Assembly (NCBI GenBank): GCA_950295325.1 | Contig: OX485809.1 | Location: 29,326,001 to 29,390,000 of the forward strand | Direction: 5' to 3' | Source: Polytrichum commune | Lineage: Eukaryota > Streptophyta > Polytrichopsida > Polytrichales > Polytrichaceae | DNA length: 64,000 nucleotides | Shown here: positions 1 through 13,500 of the stretch, piece after piece | Layout of the letters: every line of letters starts with the position of its first letter | Position numbering within the stretch: position 1 is the stretch's first letter | The notes under the pieces: model-generated | What the model was told of the DNA's origin: nothing | The model's input: the letters and a program-made list of their open reading frames with translations, nothing else | Database searches by the model: none | Translations under genes and position numbers: made by a program

Positions 1-107
1 TTCCATTGTTGCAGAACGCAATCAACTCACACTGATCAAAAGTTGTGAAACAGTCACCATTTCAGCAATGCAGGTTATGAAAGCAAACGGAAGCATTCGG
101 CAGGGTA

Positions 108-285
108 CGAACCAGACGATTGTGGAAGCGGGGGCGGAGGAGGAGGAGGCGGGAGTGGCCCCTCCCGCCACATTGCGCGGGGCAGGGCAACAAGGCGGAG
201 GAGGATGTACAGGAACAGGAGCTGCAGGGGGCACGGCAATAACCGTCCACTGCAGTGCATCGTTGTGGAGGAGCGGCACCTCCAT
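108..285 (-). CDS. Possible first coding exon of an unidentified gene
   Basis: On the minus strand an ATG at 285-283 opens a GC-rich frame beginning MEVPLLHND, followed by Pro/Ala/Ser-rich sequence. A plausible GT donor follows at 107-106 (TGGTTC before GT). Upstream of this ATG, at higher coordinates, there is AAACCCTAA on the plus strand near 346, a motif often found near plant transcription starts, and then the telo-box-bearing tandem repeat. I do not recognise the protein, and the rest of the gene would lie outside the window. The GC bias could also produce a chance open frame. Confidence 0.25.
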
Positions 286-424
286 GCCGCCTGCCTTCTC
301 CCTCGCAATGCACGTATGTGCGAAGGCAAAGCAGGTGTAATTCCCAAACCCTAACAACGACGACGATGCCACATGCACCTATCTCAACACTCAATCTCAC
401 TCGCCCCTACTCACTCATTTCTCT

Positions 425-950
425 GTTCCTTTTTCCCCTTCTTCTTCTTCCTCCTCCCAGCTCTCCACTCTATATGTGCCTTACTCGATTTCAGCCATAC
501 GGTCAATGCGCAGCAGCCTGGAATTGTGAAACCCTAGCGCATACGGAAATGCAGCATGCCCCTCAACTCTGAATATGACCAACTATGCACTCATTTCTTT
601 AATCCTTATTTTGCCTTCTGCCTCCCTGTTCTCCACTCTGGATGTGCATTATCCGCTTTCCACCATACGGTCGATGCGTAGCAGGCCGGAATTGTGAAAC
701 CCTAGCGCATACGACAATGCATCATGCGCTTCAGAAACTCAATATGACCACTAATCGCGCATTTCTGTCATCCTTTTTTTTGCCTTCTTCCTCCCTGTTC
801 TCCACTCTATATGTGCCTCATTTTGGTTTTCACCATTATCGTAGTGTACCACTGCCTGTCGGTCGATATGCAGCGAGCTGCAATTTTGAAACCCTACCAG
901 TGCACCACCATGCACCTAAATACTCAATCACGCATCCAATCACTCGTTTC
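425..950. repeat. 168-bp tandem repeat with telo-box-like motif, three copies
   Basis: Three head-to-tail units are anchored by the shared string CTCCACTCT at about 463, 631 and 800, so the period is 168-169 bp. Each unit also carries a pyrimidine-rich run, TGTGCCTT-like sequence, ATACGGTC-like sequence and GTGAAACCCTA, which contains the plant telo-box core AAACCCTA. The third unit is the most diverged. The array lies on the upstream side of the possible minus-strand exon, so it may be duplicated promoter or 5'-UTR sequence. Confidence 0.75.
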
Positions 951-1099
951 TTCGTTTAATAAATTTCCATATGAACTCTGGTCTCACTCTCTGTGTGTGT
1001 TTTATGTGCACTTCATCATCGCACATCCGCGCCAGGTAGAAGCTAGCTTGATACACACAGAGGAGGGGGGGGAGGGTTTAGGGTTTTGGGTTTAATGGG

Positions 1100-3951
1100 A
1101 GGGGAGAGGGAGAAGGCCTGAGAGCACTGTGCTCAATGCTTGACTTGAGGCTAACTTCCACTACATGTGGGCAAGGGCCGGCCATTTTCATTTATGCTGA
1201 CGAGAAAGGTTATTTCCAATCCTTTTCATTGACCTGAGTATCATTAATTATAGGTCTTTGTTGGTGAATTATAGACTGAATAACCACCGAGACAAGTGTT
1301 TACGAAGATGACGAGTCGCCGGAGCAACAAGTCATTCACTTACCTGAGTTGGTTATTGGTCATAACCTATCAACTCATGGACGAAACTTGGGAATTATGG
1401 ATGATGTCATGTTTAAATGGATGATAAATAGTGATGAACTCCAATAACATTCTTGTTTTTGGATGAATGATCGACTATGATGGAAATGTCTTCGTTATGA
1501 AAATCGTGTTACTAGCATTTGCAAGTCAACTATTTTTGCACCTTCATGAAATAGGAGCCACTGTCAAGTAGACCGACAACATATACAAGCATTCTTGCGG
1601 TTGAGGCTCTTCTTGATAGCTCTCACCTTACAGTCCCCTCCCTAAACGAACATTCTTACAATTCACAAATCAAATGCGCTACAGCTTTCTCTCACCTAGA
1701 ATGCACTATTTCCACCTCATTATTGTAGTATCATGACAGTTTTGGTGTTAATCATATTATTTTGGGATTTCTTGAATGATTGATGATTGTTTTTGTCAAA
1801 ATTCTTCATTTTTTCTCTCAAAAGAAAACACAAAAATTTGTTAGACTATTATATGTGCCAAAATGGAACCTTGAAACAAATTGATAATTCAACAATGGTT
1901 CATACAAACCACCATGGAATTACAATGTTTAGTGTGAAGTTCTATACATTTCATGTGCAAAACCCCACTTAGGTTCCCCTTGGCATTCCCATTTCCACTC
2001 ATTTCCATCAAGCATGATTTTCCAAACCCCAATGAGCACTTTGAAAGGTGTGTGCAATTTGACAACCAATGTTACAAGTGAGGGGGGGGGGGGGGGAAGG
2101 AGCAAATTCCAAAAGAAAAAAGAAGGGAAGAACAAAAAGCTATGGTGGCACAGTAGGGTCATACTGCCAAATTGGTAATTTTGAGTCCTAACAAAACAAT
2201 AAGAATAAGAATAATAATGTTGTTGTTTAAAATGTATGGATTATGTCATCAAGTGTGAGCAATTGGTAAGTTCACTATGTAATAGCAATTTAAATGATTA
2301 TCCTTTGCATCAAATATATGGAACTCACCTATGCTAAGGTGAAAACACCAAAGTGAATGCAATAACATGTCTTAAGGCATGCACCAAGAAAGGAAGATTT
2401 TTAAGGAGGAGTTCCTTTTAGTTCCCTTGCACTCATCTTATCTTCCAAAATGGCCTTAGGTGCGCTACATGTTAAAGCCATTTTACACTATGCCTAAGAT
2501 CCATGACCGTGTAAAATTGTGAGGATCCTTGTAACTCATTTGAAGGTTGCCTCAAGAAAAATTGAAACTCAATTTTGGTCATAGGCTTTCAAGTGGAGCG
2601 TTAAGGCATACACACCCAACTCTCAACCAAATGTTATTTCATCACCATTCTATTCATGTGGGCATGTTACTTACACAAATAGGTAAGTAGAATTGACCAA
2701 GGGTCAATAGATTTGAAAGGTGTCACGTTTCTTGGTCTTGTATTAAGCCTAGATCTTTGAGGTTGATTTTGAGATTTGACCATAAAGTACCATAGGATGA
2801 TAGCAAGTTGGATATGTTTTCCCCAATAATTAATTCAATTCTAAAGAGGGCTTAAGCAATCCGTGAAAACATTTCCAAAAAATTAGACAAATATGTATAT
2901 TTATATTATTCATCTAGGTACATAGCATATCCTACATACAAATCCATGTACTATAACTTATTTTTCATTCATTCATGGCAGCTAAATACGCATTGCTAGC
3001 CTTGAGAGTTTAGGTAAGGCCATCCTAGTGTGCTAATTAGGATTGTGAACAACATCATTTTGTGCTCATGTTTGGTAAAGGTTGTTTGAGAAATTGCAAG
3101 CACGGCTGAGAGCCAAAGCAAATCAATCATATGTTTCATAACAAGGATGAGAGATTATTCAACTTTGCAAGTGATATTGAAATTTTGAATGCCCAAGTTG
3201 AGAGTCACCTTGGCAAGATCGGAGAATTTCCTACAATTTAGGCATTTTGATGATTATTTTTCCTTTCATGTAGGCCATGTAGCCCAATAATTTGCCAAAA
3301 AAAATTAGGCTTAATAATTTTGAATTATTTTCCGCCCAACCTGCGATCAGCCTTATGTACTTTCAAAACCATGAAGCCCAATCAAGCACAGAAATAGAAG
3401 CAAAGCACGTTCAACCATATATCATGTCCCTGAAGAACCAAATAAGGACAGGGCATAATAGACGACATAACCATCCAGTCATCACTAGGCTAAGCTTCTT
3501 CTGTTTGAAATAGTTCACAATCCAGCAATTGTCCACATAGATTACATATATCATTACAATCAGCTGCACCTGATTTAGTCACACTTACCCACATCGATGA
3601 CAAGTCTCTTCAGTAAGCTTCCAGTAAGCTTCCAAGAGATATATAAGCCTCAAGAGACAAAGATTGTTACACAGGATTCCAACTAATTTTTTTTTCTGAT
3701 GGCCTGGCCTGAGAGCTCCAGCCCAGGAGCATGCATCCAGTTCACTATTAAAGAACTGTTACATAGCACTGCTCCCATTCCACTGCAGGAGCTCATAACT
3801 CTACTTGGTGGCCTGAATCATGCGTTTTGGGAGCAAAGCTTCACCTCCCAAGTTTCATGGCTACAAAGCCACTTGACCAAAAACAGACCAATCCAGCTGT
3901 TGGAAGTGATAACATTGCTGCCTATTCCTATTGTTACCATTCAAACTCGTT
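1100..3951. other. Intergenic, no gene recognised
   Basis: AT-rich DNA with only short open frames that look random. A 15-G homopolymer lies at 2082-2096. The stretch around 2610-2700 has weak similarity to the interior of the Harbinger-type MITE at 34107-34591 (the shared run CTCAACCAAATG and what follows), which suggests an old, eroded copy. Nothing else could be supported. The last few hundred bases would be the 3' flank of the minus-strand gene that follows. Confidence 0.6.
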
Positions 3952-6698
3952 TTACTTGCTGTTTGACAAAGTTTTTGATTTGAGTTTATCCTCTATTTGC
4001 CTCTCTTCCCTGCCATTAACTACAACATCACCATTTTCATTGTCAATTCTATCTTCCTCTTCCTCGTCATCTTCCTCATCCTCTTCGTCTTCGTCTTCAT
4101 CTATGTCTTTACCTGCGGCTTCTTCATCTTCATCATTGTCAGCTTCAGATGTATTGTCTTCGTCTTCGTCTTCATCATCATCAGAATCTTCATCACCATC
4201 TACTGCTTTACTTAACCTCTTTGGGACACTGCCGCCTGCTGCCATCTGATATATGGTCATGGTAGCCCTCTGAATGTTAGAACCTCTGCACTACAATCAA
4301 TGGACACATTCCACCAACATTTCTGACATTCTTGTGATCTCTTTCTTGTAGAAAAAAATTGCAACACTGCAGGATGGAAATGTCAAGATTTGTCTGTTCA
4401 CAATGTAGACCAACAGAAAGTGCTCTCATGTAGATCAATGCAAACAGAATAAACATCAAAGGCCCTCTCAACATACCGTTCTTAACAAAGTCCTTCTATC
4501 TCGCTCCCGCATAGTTTTAAGGGCCTGCACAAGAGGGGAAATTTTAGAGTCTAGGAATTGGCATAGTAGTGAATTTCCCTTCAAGAAAAACAAATTGGAT
4601 GTACTAAGTATTTGAGTCCTCTACAGTACCTCCTCAAGTTGTTTGCGCTCCTCAGCCTCTTGATCAACATTCCTGTAGAAAAATTCAATTCACAATTACA
4701 CAAAATATACATAGCTTGGCTTGTAATATAGCAGGAGTTGAATAATACAAAGTAAACATCATTCTTCATAAAAAAAAAGTCGGGCACAGTATTGCTCACA
4801 CGCAATCTCCAGATTTGACGTGCACCAGTCAAAAATACACTTAACAAATGCTTTAACAAACGTGAACCAATTTCTCAAACACTAAGAGGGAATAATCGCT
4901 TTTTCAATTTACCCTCCAATGATTGTATCTGTTGTTTTACAGCATTTGGCACACACATTTCGCTTCTTTGAGCAATCTGCAAAATTCCGACATCAGTAAA
5001 CCAAGCAAAATAATGCAGATGCTTGCTGTAGGTGGTGGTTAAAAAAAGCAGTACACTTGCCAATTCAAGAGTGAATGTGGGCACACAAGATAGTGACATC
5101 CCCTATCATCAGCTCTATCAACACCAAAGAGTGGCTGCAAAATTGCACAAAAACCTCTACTTACATAGATTGTTTCTGGCATATATTTCAAATCAGCAGG
5201 GAAAGTCAGCCAGGTTGTTGCCTGGAATTTTTTTGAAGACAAACAATGACCACCCAGCACAGGGGCAACAGAAGAGGAGAAAACAACCGCACATCAATTA
5301 GGCATAAGTTCATTCATTTCTGTGATTAGTTGGAACCACTTAAAAGATGACGTGGAGATTGAATTGACATGCCCAGTTAGACCCAACCTATGGTAGAGAC
5401 ACCACTAGCAAAGGAGACAACTCAAACAGTATAACCACAAATACCTGTGCAAAGCGTATGGTGAGCTTGGCGCACTGCTCTCTTTCCACAATCATTACTG
5501 CATCCATCATTCCTATGCAGATCAGACACCTCCCAAGAGCTATGCCCCACCAAATCCTAAACACCCAAAAACTCCAAATCCAATGGGGACATACATGCAA
5601 ACCAACACAAAAAGAAGCGTCCACAAACATATGAAAAGTATCCATTATGCAAAAACAAAGTGGAAGTTGTGACGATGAGAGCATTTATGTGTGCTTGCAA
5701 TAACAGAGACTATTGTGTAGAGCAACACATAACAGCGGTCATGATTACGCACCATTTACCAGGCTCAGTAAGTTGCTTATATTTACCATATCTGTACAAT
5801 ATAAACCAGCACATATGTCAGCCAAATGCAAAAGTACAGGAACCCTTGCTAGAAAACAATAAATCCCAATGTCCTAGGTTATGGCATCCTTACTTGCGCC
5901 GCCATTCTATTTGTTGCTTGCAGCGAGGACACACACCGGTAATAGCAGCAAAAGGACGTAATTTGCTACCAACTTCCTGTGAAAATAATCCATTTGTCAA
6001 AACCAGAAATTTTTACTCAGCCAGCCATATTCATTTGCTCTTCAAGTTCATTACTACGTGTAGCACAAGTGTGGCTCAGATTTCCACCATATATAGGAAT
6101 GAAACTGTTTAGAAATGCAGTTGCATAGACTGGACCCTTTCACGTTGAATCTTTTGCCAATTTTGTGTTCAAACAGATAAGAACAAAACACACATTCTCA
6201 CAATTTTGAAATAGATACTTACATCTACTTAGAATGAAATGAACATGCTTCTACTAAGAACATGAACGAGGACTTTTCGCAGATTCTCAACCAATCTGAA
6301 CTACAGAGAATACATTAAGGGAAGATTTCATACTGTTTCATTTTTCTTCACGCCTGCGTTCGGTTTCCAAACAACCCTGTGCCCCACATCACAACCATGT
6401 CACTCCTAAAACTCCTTCGGCATCCCCGCTGATTTTTCTAAGGAAAGAGTATCCAAGCCCAATTTGACAAGTATCACATGGCACAGTCCAAAACCTCACT
6501 GTGATACACCCAGTAACACTTCTCATCAAATTTCATAGAGTTATTGGACTTGAACTTTTTTCCCAAATCGAACTTCTGGTACACATTCCACCATCGTGAC
6601 ACAACAGCAAAGAAAATAAAACTATAGAGATTTGGCAGTTCATACTTATTCTGATGTTTCGGCGCTCCTCTGACAGTTCCTCCTTTACGTGTTGACAT
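3952..6698 (-). CDS. DUF2039 (C9orf85-like) zinc-binding-type conserved protein
   Basis: Nine minus-strand exons join in phase into 247 codons: 6698-6646, 6376-6334, 5976-5894, 5791-5753, 5497-5445, 4976-4913, 4672-4630, 4524-4477 and 4269-3952. The start MSTRKGGTVRGAPKHQNK is the typical N-terminus of the family. It is followed by WKPNAGVKKNE, then GVCPRCKQQIEWRRKYGKYK, LTEPGKC, AVRQAHHTLCTDCSKK and NVCAKCC. Together these give the conserved paired-cysteine motifs of DUF2039, likely metal-binding. The last exon adds a highly acidic Asp/Glu tail of about 80 residues ending LKSKTLSNSK. The family is conserved from plants to animals (human C9orf85), but I know of no established biochemical role. 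Exon phases all agree and every junction is GT-AG. Telo-box sequence lies about 210 bp upstream of the ATG. Confidence 0.9.
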
Positions 6699-6907
6699 TG
6701 TGCGAATCCACCGCACAACTTAAGCTCCGGTACGTTGTTCAACAAAAGGAGCTACAGAATTGCGCAGCAGTAATATCCAGAAGCGCCATGGACAGAGTTG
6801 GATATGATTGACGTTGGCAACTAGCGAGCTGGTGTATGTGCATCCAAATCCACTGCAATTCAACCCACAAATAAAATTCGGGAAACAGAGGGAGGGCGAC
6901 GGACAGG

Positions 6908-6923
6908 GGTTTAGGGTTTAGGG
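6908..6923 (-). promoter_or_regulatory. Tandem telo-box upstream of the DUF2039 gene
   Basis: The plus strand reads GGTTTAGGGTTTAGGG, which on the coding (minus) strand gives two AAACCCTA telo-boxes about 210 bp upstream of the start codon. In plants this motif is common in promoters or 5' UTRs of growth and translation-linked genes. The role here is inferred from position. Confidence 0.5.
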
Positions 6924-6929
6924 ATTTAG

Positions 6930-9900
6930 GTCTAAGCCAAGTGCCTGCGGAGTCAGCACCTTTCTTAGAGCTACCCACCCTACACCTCTATTTGGCCCTG
7001 TATATAGTTTTGGACGAAATACACTCTCAACCTCCCTAATATCACGCCTGTGGCAACCAAAGTGCACGTGATAATCGAGAATTAGTGTAGCATATGACAT
7101 TGTGGAATAACACAAAGTCAACATTGCAACATTGGTGAAAACATGATGTGTGCAAACATGTGTTTGAATTCTTTGGTGGATTATTTTGATGTCAACACGT
7201 GTGATATATGAGAGGGAAATGTGATAACGAGGAAGGGAGATTTAAATTGTGCACATCTATTCCCTAAAGTTTCGGACATAAGAGAGGGAGTGGCTTCATA
7301 GAGGGTGACATTACAAAGGTTAGGGTGTACCCTACACATCTCACATAAAGTTAAAAACCCAATTCTTACCCCTATGAGATGAAGCCTTTTCACATCACAA
7401 CATGCATTCTTTACTACACTAGATAGTCCTATTATTAGTGTGGGCCACAATAATTCTCTGGAGCCCACATTAATTCTCGTTAATTGATGTGGACTTTGCT
7501 AAATTTCAACCCACACCAAATATCTCACTTGAAATTAGTGTGGGTCACATTAAATGTTTTTGGTAGGAAAACTAGTGGGTGAATATTTTATTCTATGTTG
7601 CATTAGATGTAAGGTGATTCTTTTATTTTTATGTAAGGTGTTGCCCATAAGTTTCAAGGGGGACCAAGGAGAAGACCCAAGGTCTTGGACCCTCATTATT
7701 TCCATCCCAACTAGACAAATAGAGTGGCCCACGTTAATTATTTACATGCTAATTTTCCACCTATAATAATGGAACTATTAGTGTGGGTGAAAGCTATTGA
7801 CATAGACTTTCAATTATCACCTCCCCACCCCATGTTGCCTCACCCTGCAAATAGAGTAAGACATGACAAATAATGATGCCTAGTTTATAATTCACATCCA
7901 TCAAAACTTATAATTTTGAATTTGGAGCAGTTACACAAAAAGAAAAGAAAAAGAAAAAGAATCATAAATGCTAGTCATACTAGATCACAAATAGTGGGTG
8001 CTAGCCTTTTTCTCCAATCTTTTGAGGAAACCAAAATAGCAACAATTTTTGGAGTGATGAAGCCACATGTGGATGATATTACATGTTTTCATCCTCAAAT
8101 AGACATTTACATCAAAAAGTGGGCAATTTCATTCACTTTTGTGATTTTCGGGATGTCTATGGAGATTATAACAATGGAAATTGATGGAATATATTCTATT
8201 CCTATTTTCCCAAGTCACAATTTGCCTTTTTGCCTTTTAAAAAAAAGGTTGATGGGTGCAATAGAGTAGACCATATAATAGATATTGTACCTTGAATCAA
8301 GATCTAGGGTAGACAACTAGCAAGCACGTGCATTATTTCCAATCCAAATGGTCATAAGAATCAAAACTCGACAACACAAACTAAATCAAGATGCATGGTT
8401 TTGTGGAAGATTTGTTAGGCCACAATTCCTCACACACATAAGTTAAACACAAATCCAATTCACAAGCAACCTTGTGTACACCCCACAATCAAATTGTATG
8501 TGGGACACACACATGCATACAACAATGTAGAATTGTTGTGTCCACAATAGCAAATTCATATGGGGATCACAAAATTTACTGAAAGCTATAAGATGTTTGA
8601 CTCTATGATAATCATGTTCTTTACATAACTTATTTCTTGAAATGAGTAGGTGTAATTTCATGAGAACAAAGAAGGGACATGTAATACACACGCATGTACT
8701 CTCTTTGCTTTTGGCTGAAGTACCTATTCCATAACCCAATAGGAAGGAAGAGAGGATATGATGACACAAATTCATACAATGCTTTAACCCCCCCCCCCCC
8801 ATCATGATTTTGAAAGACACCCACAAATATTGTAGTAGAAATGAAAAACTTGATTATGGAACCTATGTTAATTTTGGAAATGAACTACAAAATTTACATT
8901 GCTAGACACATGTATACGATATGATTTTCTCGTGGCATAAGAGAGACAAAGAACTCAAATTTGGGATGGTAACTTCATAAATACTTGAGAATGTTTGCAT
9001 TATATGATAAAGTATTTTGAGCATAATGTCCCCTCTCTATATTATCGTTTGGTTTGCACACTTGCCTCTAATAATGTCAAATGCATGTACAATGGTCAAA
9101 CATGGCATGCTTTAGTTGATTATAGAGCCAATCTTTGTGTGGGCTAACATGTTCATATAATTTAGACCCACATTATGGATTTTGGTCTTAGTGCTTAAAA
9201 TACCAACACACATTACAAGGATATGAATATGGATGTATATATTGAAAGTTGATTACTCAAAACATATGAACATTTAATGTGCTTCCAAGAAGTTTTAGTG
9301 CACTTCCAATAATATTGAATTAAAAAAAAAACATCCTTGAAAAATGAAGCCATGTAGCAAAGTGTCAATAATATTATGCCACCAAAAATGTTGCACGAAA
9401 TTTAGTATTGCAATACCAATTCAATAACTTAGGTTGCCTCATGAAGTGGTCAAATGAAACAACTAAAGGATATGAGTCAGAATATGCCACCAAGGGATAG
9501 TATGGGCATCCATCTTGTGACACGAATAGCAACTCTTGAACTTGGTAGTCATATTAATTTATCTATATAACCTTTTTGCAAAGAATTTTTTTGACAAATC
9601 GCTCTCATCTTTCAATGCACAAACTTTAACTCCACGTTTGCTGCTCTCTAATGTGGTGTTCAAAACAACCTAACATTTTGTTTTTCTTGCAAACTCAAGC
9701 AATGCCACGTAAAACTTCCTAAGATGAAACATGAATCTAATTTTGAATGTCGGATGCCTTGGTCTCAAGTATCACCTTTGGTGTCATATGTGTTTGTTGG
9801 GTCAATAATAAAGGTACGAATCCAACAAGAGTAAAAGACAATTTTTTCTAATAGGACAAAACTTTACAATACTACGTTACCCTTGAGAAATAGGCATAAG

Positions 9901-10513
9901 CTAAATATTGATTCCACGACATCAACATTGGGTTCTTAATTTCAATCATATTAATCTTCAGTGATTTATGACTATGTTATATACTTAAATTTCCAAAATT
10001 CAGCTCAGAATCACATGTTCAAAATGTGTTCATTTTAGGCAAGAATCTAGAGGGTTAAGGGTCACAATTAGGTGTAGTCACCAGACCTCAATCAAACCGG
10101 CGACAAGAGGATGTCTGTTACATATATGTACTTACAAGTTTTTGGATATGTCTTTCTGAGTGCGTGATTGTTGGATTGAAGCAGAAAGGAGCCGGAGGAG
10201 CTCGTTCGATCAACAGCTACAACAAGGTAAGACGTAACTGATTTCGCGGCCTTGGCAATTGTTATAAACAGGTTCTTTCATTCGTTACAGTGAGGTGCAA
10301 TTCTATGTGTGTTGCTTTATCTGTAAGGATAGGTATACTTTTATTCATGTACATATTTTCTTTCTACAAGAGACTGGAGGATTCATGCCAGTTTCTGCTC
10401 ATTCATGTGCAATCAATGCAGGCAGGCCTTTCTATTGAGTGATTCTGTGAGCAGCTGAGAGTTTGCAGAAACAAAAAGGAGTTCTTCTGTGGGGGTTAAG
10501 AGGTGTAGCAACC
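6930..10513. other. Intergenic, AT-rich
   Basis: No gene could be supported. Between about 7430 and 7800 several related short motifs (ATTAGTGTGGGYCAC and the inverse GTGGCCCACGTTAATT) occur in both orientations, which hints at an eroded MITE whose ends I could not fix. A 13-C homopolymer lies at 8788-8800. The stretch from about 10130 to 10513 is richer in GC and probably holds the promoter and 5' UTR of the downstream RRP41 gene. Confidence 0.55.
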
Positions 10514-13500
10514 ATGGAGTTCGTCAACCCCGAAGGCCTTCGCCTAGATGGTCGGCGTCCTCACGAGGCATGTGCCAAACAACAACTAAGCATTTCTTTT
10601 TCTCGATGTCGATGAACATCCCGCAGTCCTTATAGTTTTCATTTTAGGGTTTAGGGTGGACTCTAAGCGCAATCCACTTGACTTGTTTAGGGTTGAGGTT
10701 GTCGCTGGCGTGTTTGCAATTTTCTTATCAACCTCTTGTGACGGCAGTAAGTTAGATGATGCTAAAACCGTCACTTCAAGCGCTGAGCATAGTCACTTTA
10801 ATTAATTTCGAAAAAGTTTTTTATGAATCTTATTAGCAATTAACAGGAGAGTCCAACGCACCAAAGAGTGTCTTATTTGAAATCTGTATCCAAAAGTTAT
10901 AAGGGTTTCGTTCAAAATTTTTACTGGTAGTGACCCAAAAATTCACACCTGGACATTTTCATAATATATATGTGCAAGATTTCAGGGTGTTGCACCATCT
11001 ATTTTATGTATCACAGTTGGATTAGGGTGAATTTGGATTTGAATTAAACTGCCGCCAGTAACTAGGGTCCATGGAATGTAGATTGAAAGCATGAAGCTTT
11101 TCTTGGGTGTGGGGAATGACAGATGCGGCAAATGCATGCAGAGCTTGGTGTTGTTGAGAATGCGGATGGGTGAGTCTCCTGCCCTTATTTGGACCCTTGT
11201 AGGTACTAAGGCCTCCGGCTTTGTTACGGAGGTTTAGGGTTTAAGGTCGATGGGCCTTACTTCGTTACTTTTTGCTGTTTGCTACCTTACCACTCAGATT
11301 TGCGAGGTTGAAATGAAATTTCGGTGCATCTGCAAATGTCTTTGAAGAAGCCAGGATCAATCCCAGAAAGTTTTGGAGCTAATCTTAACTTGTTATGAAA
11401 TATCAAAGTCCATTGACAGTGAGCCATATGAAAGTCACATAGGTCTCCCTAATTATGTTGACTATTGAGCCTAGAATAGTTAACAAATGTTGAGCATGCA
11501 GTCTTAGTTTTTCTTAAACAGATGTCTTTCTGGTGTCTGTTCTTAAATCTGCACCTAACCACCCACCACTCATATATAGGTGTTCAATCAAGATAAGCGA
11601 CCAAATTAGGCCCGCTTACCTTGAATAGAGTATCACCAAATGTGTCAATTACCTCTCAAAGTTCCAGAAATGCCCTCTGGTGTTTTTAGTCAGCTCTTGT
11701 TATCTCCAGCATTCTTGGTTTCTGTCATGGGATGCCACATGCAATGAATACATCTCCAAGTCTAAGGTTTAAACATTGAATTATGTAAGTCTGACTTTTG
11801 TCCTCTGTTGAATATAAACAGGTCAGCTGTTTTTGAAATGGGCAACACCAAAGTAATGGCTGTTGTTTATGGTCCCCATGAGGTGAGTAGTGTATATGGT
11901 TTGCTACATTCAGGCAGTTGTAAATGCCATGTATGGTACAACCTGGATTGGTAGGTTATGTTTTCCCCTTTTTCCCCTTTCACTGTATCAATGCTTTTGT
12001 TACCTTCCAAGTCCTTAACTTATTGCCAGGTGATCTGGTACTATTGCTTTGTTATCTGCATAGTCATGTGAGGGAGGTACTAATCACAGTGGTGAGAATT
12101 ATAAGCAGTTTATTTTAGTGATTGATGTTATCTAGAGCATACAAGCTGACCTTGAAAACAAGTGGCATCATGTCCTGTGAGCAGGTACAAAATAGGAGCC
12201 AACAGCTTCATGACCGAGCCCTGGTACTTTTCAAATTAACTTGCAAGTCAAAGTTCATACTTTACTTCATATTTCAATATTTTCATGTTGAGCTTTGTGT
12301 GATAAATTCAAATTATCTTAAGGCTGCTGTTTTGTTACTACTGGCTCCCAAAGGCTTCACGCAACCTGGTCCTGAACATTTCGAAAGTCTTCCTCATTCA
12401 GGTTGTGATGTTTTGACAGGTACAATGTGAGTTCAGCATGGCTACTTTTAGTACAGGGGAACGAAGGCGGCGAGGGAAGACTGATAGGTAAGGTAAACAC
12501 ATGCATTGCACAGCTTCTCACTTGGCATTGCAATTGCACAATGGTGTGTTGACAACAGAGTTAGGCTTTGTGTTTGTCCTCTGGCTTCCCTTCAACATTT
12601 GAGTTGTTTGACTTGCAAATGTTACTTTTATTATGTATGGTATGGTAGTGGAGATCTTTTGCTGGTTATCAAACTGATAGCAAGCTGCATGGAATGATGT
12701 TCTTACTGGTTGTCATATTGTAGTTTCTCGACAATAGCACTGTTTCTCACAGGCTACTGTGCAGTTAACTTTTTTTGAAGAATTGAGTAAGTGTAGGTTT
12801 CAGTAGATGGTTCTGTAATGGCTATGTGGGAATTTTACAGATTGTCTACAGAGCTATCACTTATTATTCGCCAAACAATGGAAGCATCAATAATGACGCA
12901 CCTCTTACCCCGTTCGCAGGTCGGATGCTATTCTGTCATTACATAGGTGTTTGTTGGCTCTGACCAGGGTCATGGGAAATCTATAGTTATAGTTTAAATA
13001 CGGGAAACATGTCATCTGTTATGGAAACATTAGGAATGATTGAAAGAGGGGGATACTTGTGATGGGATAAGAGAACCCTACTTCTTTCACTTTGTGATTT
13101 TAAGTGTCACCCAAAATGATGCAACATGCGTTGGGCTAGTCTACTGCTGATGGAGCTGTATTTCTCCTGATGGTGACCTTAGCCACTTTATAGAGATGTT
13201 CTCTATTTATGCATTGGCACCACAATCTGAAGATTTAAATCTGAGTGCTGGAGGCTACAAAATTGAAGACTTTTATCTGTTCACTTGCAGATTGACATTT
13301 ATGTACAGGTCCTTCAAGCAGATGGAGGTAATGGCTCTATTTTATCATCTATGAAACATTCTTGTCATTACTTTTTCCCTTAGTCTTTTGTACCACCAGA
13401 AATTGTTGAGGTTGGAGGGACATGTACATTTGTTGGCCACCGCAACTGACTCTAGTAGGTTCCAGGCATGGCGAAATGTCCTTGACCAACAATGTCTTGT

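Noticed and set aside
1060-1096. Interstitial telomere near TTTAGGGTTTTGGGTTT
   Set aside because: Only two imperfect units; telo-box-like motifs are frequent near plant promoters.
4027-4215. Plus-strand frames of Ser or Phe/Ile runs at 4.0-4.2 kb
   Set aside because: They are the complement of the acidic Asp/Glu tail of the minus-strand DUF2039 gene.
6474-6645. Read-through of DUF2039 exon 1 into ELPNLYSFIFF
   Set aside because: A GT donor after 6646 and the exon at 6376-6334 restore the conserved WKPN block in phase; the read-through has no family similarity.
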